Assembly (NCBI GenBank): GCA_017469605.1
Contig: JAFUGB010000207.1
Span: 1-5,418 of the forward strand
DNA: 5,418 bases
Source: Clostridia bacterium
GTDB lineage: Bacteria; Bacillota; Clostridia; Christensenellales; Aristaeellaceae
Reading direction: 5' to 3'
Shown here one piece after another: positions 1 to 4,421 of the stretch (within the stretch, counting starts at the first letter, position 1; the number at the start of each line of letters is the position of its first letter). The position numbers and the translations under genes were made by a program. Under the pieces are notes generated by a model. That model did no database searches. It was given only the letters and a program-made list of their open reading frames with translations, and was not told the origin of the DNA.

Positions 1-183
1 CTTTTCAGCGATCAAGGCATACTGGCGGGCAAAGGTATCGCTGGCGCTGCCCGCTCCAAAGGGGATCACCATCTCTACCGCGCGACGGGGATAATTGGTA
101 GCGGCTTCGGCGTTCAGCATGGGCGCCAGGGCCAGCATCAGCGCCAGGGTCAGCAGGCCGATTTGTTTGAATAGTTTCTTCAT
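1..183 (-). CDS. TctC/Bug-family tripartite tricarboxylate transporter substrate-binding protein, N-terminus only (partial)
   Basis: This is the first 61 codons of a gene that leaves the window at base 1. The start is ATG at 183-181, with an AAGGAGG ribosome binding site at 198-192. Residues 1-27 form a signal peptide: a basic start (MKKLFKQ), a Leu/Ala-rich core, and a likely cleavage site after an Ala near LNAEAA. Residues 31-54 (YPRRAVEMVIPFGAG followed by SASDTFARQ) match the family's N-terminal signature 'YPxRPVxxVVPFxAGGxxDxxAR', a loop that contacts carboxylate ligands in Bug proteins. The usual second Gly of AGG is Ser here. Family members are about 320 residues and bind organic or aromatic carboxylates for TctAB-type permeases; the ligand cannot be read from this fragment. 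There is no cysteine in the fragment, so no lipobox. A terminator and its own promoter separate it from the upstream hydrolase gene. The family assignment is firm; the substrate is unknown. Confidence 0.88.
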   Translation of the reverse strand, partial: MKKLFKQIGLLTLALMLALAPMLNAEAATNYPRRAVEMVIPFGAGSASDTFARQYALIAEK

Positions 184-190
184 CGCGTTG

Positions 191-267
191 TCCTCCTTAC
201 TATTTTCTGCGCTTTCTGTCCGCGCATTTTGTAATTTTATAATAGCAAAAATGAATCAATATGTAAA
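191..267 (-). promoter_or_regulatory. Predicted sigma-A-type promoter and leader of the TctC-family gene
   Basis: Read on the minus strand, a -35 TTTACA (267-262), a 17-nt spacer and a -10 TATTAT (244-239) give five of six consensus matches at each box. Transcription would start near 232, leaving a leader of about 50 nt. The leader contains a small hairpin with arms TGCGC/GCGCA (226-222 and 212-208) and ends with the ribosome binding site at 198-192. The -35 lies inside a 20-bp box shared with the hydrolase promoter. Confidence 0.65.
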
Positions 268-284
268 ATTCATGTATTTAATGG

Positions 285-309
285 AATATATTCATAATTT
301 GAATGTATT
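285..309. repeat. Operator-like inverted repeat upstream of the TctC-gene promoter
   Basis: The arms AATATATTCA (285-294) and TGAATGTATT (300-309) are inverted repeats of 10 bp with one mismatch, around a 5-bp centre. The element lies just upstream of the predicted -35 (centre about 30 bp from it), where an activator could bind. The whole stretch is very AT-rich, so chance symmetry is possible; no regulator is assigned. Confidence 0.35.
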
Positions 310-333
310 TATTTTTATTCATCTTTACCATTT

Positions 334-367
334 CATCAAAAACCCTGCCGTTCAACAACGGCAGGGT
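334..367 (-). terminator. Rho-independent terminator after the tannase-family gene
   Basis: On the minus strand, a perfect 11-bp stem (ACCCTGCCGTT 367-357 on the transcript side, pairing with 352-342) encloses a 4-nt loop. It is followed by TTTTT and then GATG. It starts 15 nt after the hydrolase stop codon. It should insulate the downstream TctC-family gene from the hydrolase transcript. Confidence 0.9.
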
Positions 368-382
368 CTGGGAATCGGTTAA

Positions 383-2014
383 TCAATCGAAGTTATAGTT
401 TTCGGGAACCTCGTAGCTTACCTCATAGCTGGATGCCTGGGTAGGATCGCCCTCCACATATTTTACCCAGCCGGGATACTGCGGCATGGGGATGTTGTTG
501 CCGGTGGTGCGCAGGAAGCCCTCCATCCCTTCGGGATACTCACCGGTAGTGACCCAGGTATCCAGGGCATACAGATTGTCCCAAAGGATGCCCCCGCCAT
601 GGGTAACGCCGGGCACGATGTAATACTTGCAGAAGGAATCCACGGTCTCCCGGCCGTATTTATCCACATAGGTATTATACATGGCTTTGATCTGAAAGGG
701 AGCAACGCTGGTATCATACCAGCCGCTGGTCAGGATCAGCTTGCCGCCGTGAGCAATGAAATCATCAAAGTTGGCGCTGTTGGAATCGATATTCTCCGAT
801 ACCCACAGGGTGCGCTCCAGAATATCGCCCTGCAAATCGGTCCAGTCCTCCACATCCTTCAGGATGGAAAAGCTGGGATCACGGGCAACCAAGTAACGGA
901 AGTTCTGGTCTGCACGGTCGCCATGATGCACGTTGAACTCGGTGTCAAGAGGATCACGAGGGACCTCATCGGGACCCAGATCCATCACGCCTCCTTCCAG
1001 TGCGGTGTAGCCGCCATAGGTGGTGAAGCCGTTGGACAGGGAGTAATTGAGCTTATAGCCGTTCTCATAAATATCCAGGGTTTTCATCTGCGCTTCATTC
1101 AGCCCGTACTTTTCCTTGATTTCAGCCAGGAAATCCTCCTTCTGAGCGCGAGCGGCCCAGATGTTGGAAACCACGCCGTCTTCCAGTCCGTCCAGAGCGT
1201 CATAACGGGCGATGGCATCAGCGGAGATTGCCTTTACGATATCCTCGGGGATGAAGCCGTCTGAATGCGGATAAGTTTCGGCATCATAGGAAGCGTACAC
1301 GTTGGAGGAGATAACGGCGCCCCACAGACGCAGGCCAATGTAGTTGGCGGTGGGATTGTTGCAGATGATTCCATCATAGTACTTGCCATATCGGGTGGCG
1401 CAGGAGAGGGCCTCGCGGCCACCGGTGGAGTTGCCATTCCAGTATACCAGGTCGGGGGCTTTCCCGTAGAATGCGCTTACAATGGCCTGCATGGCATCGT
1501 AACTCTTCAAGATGTGCTCATGGCCCCAGTTGAGCAGGGCTTCATCGTTCAGCGCAAAGGTGGCATCGTTGGAGTCGCCTCCCTGGTGGCCGGAATCATC
1601 GCTGAAGCATACATAGCCCTGCTGGAAGGGAGAAGTGGTGCCGAAAGAAGTGTTGCCCAGCAGGTCCATCTGAATGCTGCCGCTGTAGCCGCCGCCACCA
1701 AACTGCATGGCCTTGCTGTTCCATGCATAGGGCAGCACAATGGCAAACTCAATGTTGAAGGCTTCGGGATCCACGGGATAGATTTCACCGTATACCTTTG
1801 CGTACTTGCCGGCGATGGCATCGATCTTGATCTCAGCAGCGGTGACCTTGGCACCGGATGTGGCCAGCGTGAACTGGGAAGCGTCGATTTCCATGCCTAC
1901 CAGCATATCGGGACCGATAACAGGAGCTGTTGCGGCGTCTTCCGCCACGGCGGTAAAACCGATCGCTGAAATCAACATCACCAGAACCAACAGCAGACCT
2001 AATTTCTTTTTCAT
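383..2014 (-). CDS. Secreted tannase / feruloyl esterase-family alpha/beta hydrolase
   Basis: A 543-residue serine hydrolase of the tannase/feruloyl esterase family (Pfam Tannase), which also includes MHETase; members cleave esters, mostly of aromatic acids. Start is ATG at 2014 with AAGGAGG 8 nt upstream. Residues 1-24 are a Sec signal peptide with a likely AVA cleavage site; there is no lipobox, LPXTG or TM anchor. Visible motifs are GGGGYSG (106-112, oxyanion-hole region), SDDSGHQGG (138-146), nucleophile motif GNSTGGR (194-200, Ser196), lid calcium-site pattern DALDGLEDGV (272-281, ligand spacing as in MHETase), catalytic Asp434 in SGWYD, and catalytic His472 in PGVTHGGG. Unusually, the Cys expected just before the Ser is Asn195 and the Cys after the His is Gly473, so the family's characteristic disulfide is absent. 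Length is normal and the triad intact, so it is probably active. The substrate is unknown; tannin, feruloyl or other esters are all possible. Confidence 0.93.
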   Translation of the reverse strand: MKKKLGLLLVLVMLISAIGFTAVAEDAATAPVIGPDMLVGMEIDASQFTLATSGAKVTAAEIKIDAIAGKYAKVYGEIYPVDPEAFNIEFAIVLPYAWNSKAMQFGGGGYSGSIQMDLLGNTSFGTTSPFQQGYVCFSDDSGHQGGDSNDATFALNDEALLNWGHEHILKSYDAMQAIVSAFYGKAPDLVYWNGNSTGGREALSCATRYGKYYDGIICNNPTANYIGLRLWGAVISSNVYASYDAETYPHSDGFIPEDIVKAISADAIARYDALDGLEDGVVSNIWAARAQKEDFLAEIKEKYGLNEAQMKTLDIYENGYKLNYSLSNGFTTYGGYTALEGGVMDLGPDEVPRDPLDTEFNVHHGDRADQNFRYLVARDPSFSILKDVEDWTDLQGDILERTLWVSENIDSNSANFDDFIAHGGKLILTSGWYDTSVAPFQIKAMYNTYVDKYGRETVDSFCKYYIVPGVTHGGGILWDNLYALDTWVTTGEYPEGMEGFLRTTGNNIPMPQYPGWVKYVEGDPTQASSYEVSYEVPENYNFD

Positions 2015-2022
2015 AATCAGAG

Positions 2023-2134
2023 CCTCCTTATTTTGTTTTTCTGTTTTCTTCGATAGGTTCAGATTTCCGTCGATCGCGCGCGTTACGGAATTTCCTGATG
2101 ATTATATAATAAATGTAGGCAATCGATTTGTAAA
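2023..2134 (-). promoter_or_regulatory. Predicted sigma-A-type promoter, leader and RBS of the tannase-family gene
   Basis: The minus strand shows -35 TTTACA (2134-2129), a 17-nt spacer and -10 TATTAT (2111-2106), the same core as the TctC-gene promoter. An imperfect palindrome abuts the -35 upstream: arms ATTCATAAT (2135-2143) and ATTATAAAT (2145-2153), one mismatch. The leader ends with AAGGAGG at 2029-2023. The architecture is good; the start site is inferred. Confidence 0.62.
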
Positions 2135-2304
2135 ATTCATAATTATTATAAATACCATGGAAATTAGCTATCAACTCTGGCCATATACTTTAATTCTGTT
2201 CATGAATTATCACTATGATTCTCATATTTATAAATTGGTTATTATTATCTTTGGATATGGTCTTTCTCACTGTGGGCCATAAAAAAGTGGGTTGAAGAAA
2301 TGCA

Positions 2305-2337
2305 ATATGGACCGTTTCCCGCGGAAACGGTCCATAT
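2305..2337 (-). terminator. Long perfect stem-loop after the anti-sigma gene, probable terminator
   Basis: A perfect 15-bp stem (arms 2305-2319 and 2323-2337, core GGACCGTTTCC) has a 3-nt loop and starts 31 nt after the anti-sigma stop codon. On the minus strand it is followed by TGCATTTCTTC, a poor U-tract, with a proper T6 run only about 20 nt later. On the plus strand a T-run follows after about 10 nt, but no plus-strand gene is present. Termination or 3'-end protection is the likely role. Confidence 0.6.
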
Positions 2338-2368
2338 CACCCTGTCAGTTTTTTTGTTTGAACCTATT

Positions 2369-3100
2369 TTATTTGTGGCCCTGCTGCACGCTCATGGGCG
2401 GAAGCTCCACATTCAGCACACCGTAATCGGTTTCACCTGTTTGCATGTTCTCGCAAGAATAACCAAATTCCAGTAATGCTCCTTTCTTCATCGCATCACC
2501 ATCCACATTCCATTCGGTTACAACAAGGAAAAGGCCCTCATCCGTTCGTTGATACCAGCTCCATCCCTCGCCTTCGGGGCGAACTTCACAACGGATCATA
2601 TCGCGGCCTTGCCGCCAATCATCCAGCTTCATTTTTTCGCCGTCTATTTCAATGAAATCCGTTATATTGCCTTCCTCATCCAGCAAGCCATCTTCAAAGG
2701 AATAGAACGGTAGCTGATCTTCGGATTTTGCATCAACTTTTACTACGATGGACAGGCCATCCTCAGCCCAGTACGCTTCTGTAACGGTCAGATCCAGCAT
2801 GGCGCCGCTATATTTCTGCTCCAGTGGTTTAACGATAGCTTGCTCATTTACAGTCCAACCGCCCACAATTTTTCCCAGAAATTCGCCAATACCCACCCAG
2901 TCGGAAGCAGCCAGTGCCAGAATAGAAACAGAGAGCAAGGTAATTACGATTGCAGCGCTCACAGAAATCCTCTTTTTCATTTTGATATCTCCTTTCACAT
3001 TTGCAAGGACACGCTGTGCAAGCCATGGATCGCCCTGTAGCCCTGAAAGCGTCTCATTCATTGCCTTTTGGATCTTTTCCTGTTCGTCATGCAGGGTCAT
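2369..3100 (-). CDS. Single-pass membrane protein, probable anti-sigma factor of the adjacent ECF sigma
   Basis: A 243-residue protein. ATG at 3100 has AAGGAG 8 nt upstream and overlaps the end of the sigma gene by 14 nt, so translation is probably coupled. Residues 1-43 are a hydrophilic cytoplasmic segment (MTLHDEQEKIQKAMNETLSG...), suited to holding the sigma factor. Residues 45-65 are one hydrophobic helix (VSAAIVITLLSVSILALAA), and 66-243 form an acidic, Trp-rich extracytoplasmic domain with two cysteines (C171, C216). No zinc-binding HxxxCxxC motif is present, so it is not a ZAS-type anti-sigma factor. The position directly after an ECF sigma gene and this topology are typical of clostridial anti-sigma factors, but I cannot name the family. 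The anti-sigma role is inferred from context. A second strong ribosome binding site precedes Met41. Alternative: a sensor or cell-envelope protein of the sigma regulon. Confidence 0.7.
   Translation of the reverse strand: MTLHDEQEKIQKAMNETLSGLQGDPWLAQRVLANVKGDIKMKKRISVSAAIVITLLSVSILALAASDWVGIGEFLGKIVGGWTVNEQAIVKPLEQKYSGAMLDLTVTEAYWAEDGLSIVVKVDAKSEDQLPFYSFEDGLLDEEGNITDFIEIDGEKMKLDDWRQGRDMIRCEVRPEGEGWSWYQRTDEGLFLVVTEWNVDGDAMKKGALLEFGYSCENMQTGETDYGVLNVELPPMSVQQGHK
2978..2994 (-). promoter_or_regulatory. Internal RBS and ATG within the anti-sigma gene (Met41)
   Basis: AAGGAG (2994-2989) lies 8 nt before an in-frame ATG (2980-2978), the same sequence and spacing as the gene's own start signal. 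Starting here gives a 203-residue product, MKKRISVS..., that begins like a signal peptide or membrane anchor and lacks the cytoplasmic segment. Whether it is used is unknown. Confidence 0.5.
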
Positions 3101-3608
3101 GGTCTTCGCTCCTTTCCAACGCCTTGCGCAGTTTTCTTCGTGCCCGGTCCAAGCGGCCGCTGACTGCCTGGTGTGTAATTTCCAGCGCTTCGGCAGCCTC
3201 CGAATAACTCATTTCTTGAAGCCAACACAGCAGCGCGGCTTCCCGAAGCTTTGGGGGCAAATTCATGATCTCCGCAGTCAGGTTTCTATGCTCTTCGGTA
3301 GCGGGACAAGCCGATTCAGGCAACATATCCAGGGTTATGCTGCGATCAACATGCTTGAACCACGCCGAGCGGCGCATATCCTTGGACACATTGATGGCGA
3401 TCCTGCTCAACCAGGTCTTTTCGGAGGAGGTTTCCCGGAATTGATCCATATGCCGGTAAGCTTTTATAAAGGTTTCCTGCACCGCATCCTTTGCCATCTC
3501 CTCGTCATGCAAATACGCATAGCAGAGACGAAGCAAGGAAAGCTGGTACATGCTTACCATGCGTTCCAATCTTTCCTCCATGCTTTCTGGGCCCTTGACG
3601 GTTTCCAC
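3087..3608 (-). CDS. ECF-type (sigma-70 family) RNA polymerase sigma factor
   Basis: A 173-residue two-domain sigma factor that directs RNA polymerase to a stress or envelope regulon. Region 2 spans about residues 20-85: YQLSLLRLCYAYLHDEEMAK, then DAVQETFIKAYRHMDQFRE and the -10-binding helix around TWLSRIAINVSKDMRR. Region 4 spans about 110-165: LPPKLREAALLCWLQEMSYS, then AAEALEITHQAVSGRLDRAR, a helix-turn-helix that reads the -35. There is no sigma region 1 or 3 and no C-terminal extension, so the size is standard. The start taken is GTG at 3608; an in-frame TGA seven codons upstream rules out a longer form. A weak purine-rich site (AAAGGGGG, 3627-3620) precedes it. ATG at 3581 (Met10) is an alternative, with less upstream support. 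Its 3' end overlaps the probable anti-sigma gene. It resembles SigV-like Bacillota ECFs, but the subgroup is not certain. Confidence 0.95.
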   Translation of the reverse strand: METVKGPESMEERLERMVSMYQLSLLRLCYAYLHDEEMAKDAVQETFIKAYRHMDQFRETSSEKTWLSRIAINVSKDMRRSAWFKHVDRSITLDMLPESACPATEEHRNLTAEIMNLPPKLREAALLCWLQEMSYSEAAEALEITHQAVSGRLDRARRKLRKALERSEDHDPA

Positions 3609-3632
3609 GATCGTCTCTTCCCCCTTTCACTT

Positions 3633-3662
3633 ATTAGACGAAAGCACGGTTATTCATTGCAA
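3633..3662 (-). promoter_or_regulatory. Candidate promoter of the sigma/anti-sigma unit (ECF-like)
   Basis: On the minus strand TTGCAA (3662-3657), 16 nt, then CGTCTAA (3640-3634) resembles ECF promoters, whose -10 is typically CGTC about 16 nt from the -35. This would allow autoregulation. The same DNA can be read as a sigma-A promoter, TTGCAA-18-TCTAAT (3638-3633). Either gives a leader of about 20 nt before the GTG start. The sequence does not settle which polymerase form uses it. Confidence 0.45.
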
Positions 3663-3670
3663 CATGATTT

Positions 3671-3709
3671 CAAAATAAAAGCTTCAGCACAGGCAACCTG
3701 CGCTGAAGC
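3671..3709 (-). terminator. Rho-independent terminator after the GNAT gene
   Basis: On the minus strand, GCTTCAGC (3709-3702) pairs with 3688-3681; after one A/C mismatch a further 4 bp (CAGG/CCTG) closes a 3-nt loop. The stem is followed by TTTTATTTTG. It sits 97 nt beyond the GNAT stop codon and separates that unit from the sigma operon. Confidence 0.88.
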
Positions 3710-3806
3710 CGCTCTAAATAAAATATTTCATTTTATGAACAACATTACATTTTCGACTGGCTATAAGCAGCGAAACATATCGACAATCTTTCATTCAAGT
3801 ATGAAA

Positions 3807-4295
3807 TCAGTCTTTTCTAAGCTCCATATAGATGGAGCTTGGCGCTTCGTCATCGGATACAAGATATTCTGGAAAGTCTTTCTGTTGAAACCCCAATCTC
3901 TTGTACAATGCGATTGCTTTTACGTTTTCAGGGTTCGGATCGACCCAAACTATCTCTGCACCATTTTGAAATGCTTCTTTGATCGCATAGGAGAGCCCTG
4001 CCGTTGCAATTCCCCGTCCTCGGGCAAATCCAAATAGTTTGATATCCAAAGCAGCGCTTTTATGCTCTGCGTCGATCTCATAGAATGATTCTCCGCAGTA
4101 TTTCCCGTCTTCGAATATTGAATAGTGATTTAAACCTGGCCTGTTTGACTCGATCCATTGAAGCCAATTATTCATTCCTTCACCAGTTTCATGTAACCCG
4201 TCTGGAAATCCGACAAACTTCATGACATCCCCATCATCCCAAAGCTGTTGGACTAATTTGATATCCTCAACAGTCGTTTCTTTTATCTCAATCAC
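3807..4295 (-). CDS. GNAT-family N-acetyltransferase
   Basis: An acetyl-CoA-dependent N-acetyltransferase, 162 residues from the start chosen here. GTG at 4295 has GGAGG (4307-4303) 7 nt upstream and gives the usual compact N-terminus, MIEIKETTVEDIKLVQQLW. The frame stays open to an ATG at 4370 (187 residues), but that ATG has no ribosome binding site and adds a basic, low-complexity tail. GNAT motif A is at 92-97 (RGRGIA, the acetyl-CoA pyrophosphate-binding R/QxxGxG/A loop), followed by helix TAGLSYAIKEAF. Motif B is at 121-136 (DPNPENVKAIALYKRLGF region, with Asn124 and Tyr131). The acceptor is not predictable; small-molecule or antibiotic acetylation and protein N-alpha acetylation are all possible. 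Composition is visibly more AT-rich than the methyltransferase gene upstream, which may mean a different origin. It is terminated by the hairpin at 3709-3671. Confidence 0.92.
   Translation of the reverse strand: MIEIKETTVEDIKLVQQLWDDGDVMKFVGFPDGLHETGEGMNNWLQWIESNRPGLNHYSIFEDGKYCGESFYEIDAEHKSAALDIKLFGFARGRGIATAGLSYAIKEAFQNGAEIVWVDPNPENVKAIALYKRLGFQQKDFPEYLVSDDEAPSSIYMELRKD
3819..3840 (-). repeat. Perfect hairpin inside the 3' end of the GNAT gene
   Basis: Arms AAGCTCCAT (3819-3827) and ATGGAGCTT (3832-3840) are perfect 9-bp inverted repeats around 4 nt. They encode residues close to the C-terminus (the SSIYMELRK region), ending about 10 nt before the stop codon. On the mRNA this makes a stable hairpin with no following U-tract. 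The role is unknown. Confidence 0.6.
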
Positions 4296-4317
4296 TTTAT
4301 GACCTCCACAACTTACT

Positions 4318-4346
4318 ATTTTAGATGTTTTATTCTTCTTTTTCCA
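4318..4346 (-). promoter_or_regulatory. Weak candidate promoter for the GNAT gene
   Basis: On the minus strand TGGAAA (4346-4341), a 17-nt spacer and TAAAAT (4323-4318) form a four-of-six plus five-of-six match. This would give a leader of about 20 nt before the GTG start. If real, it makes the ATG at 4370 untranscribed from this promoter. No terminator is visible after the methyltransferase, so readthrough from that gene is an alternative. Confidence 0.33.
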
Positions 4347-4421
4347 GATACTCCGCATCTTTTGACTCATAAGGCACTGAAATAAAGTCCTTCTTTTGGT
4401 GGTGCAAGTTGCATACAGCCT

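Larger units (their letters stand above)
2015..2368. other. Gene-free region between the anti-sigma and hydrolase genes
   Basis: These 354 bases hold, in minus-strand order, the stem-loop ending the sigma/anti-sigma unit (2337-2305), about 160 bases of AT-rich DNA with no recognisable gene, the hydrolase promoter (2134-2106), and a leader of about 85 nt. The leader has a short GC-rich island (2071-2082) flanked by the inverted arms TTCCGT (2065-2070) and ACGGAA (2085-2090), which could form a weak mRNA hairpin. I recognise no riboswitch or small RNA. Confidence 0.7.

Noticed and set aside
95..382. Plus-strand open frame of 95 codons across the TctC-gene leader
   Set aside because: It is antisense to a convincing signal peptide, promoter and terminator, and its product is low-complexity.
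599..1969. Two plus-strand open frames of 221 and 234 codons
   Set aside because: They mirror the tannase-family gene in the antisense direction, with no family motifs or start signals.
2065..2090. GC-rich hairpin in the hydrolase leader as a riboswitch
   Set aside because: Only 6-bp arms around a 14-nt loop, with no conserved aptamer core that I recognise; kept only as part of the intergenic description.
2748..4037. Long plus-strand open frame of 429 codons
   Set aside because: It lies antisense to the sigma, anti-sigma and GNAT genes, has no recognisable domain, is rich in Cys/His/Phe/Ser as expected of antisense frames, and has no good RBS. The opposite strand encodes clear protein families.
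4403..4413. Short palindrome TGCAAGTTGCA between the methyltransferase stop and the GNAT gene
   Set aside because: Five-bp arms with a 1-nt centre and no U-tract on either strand; it is too short to call a terminator and has no second copy to support an operator.
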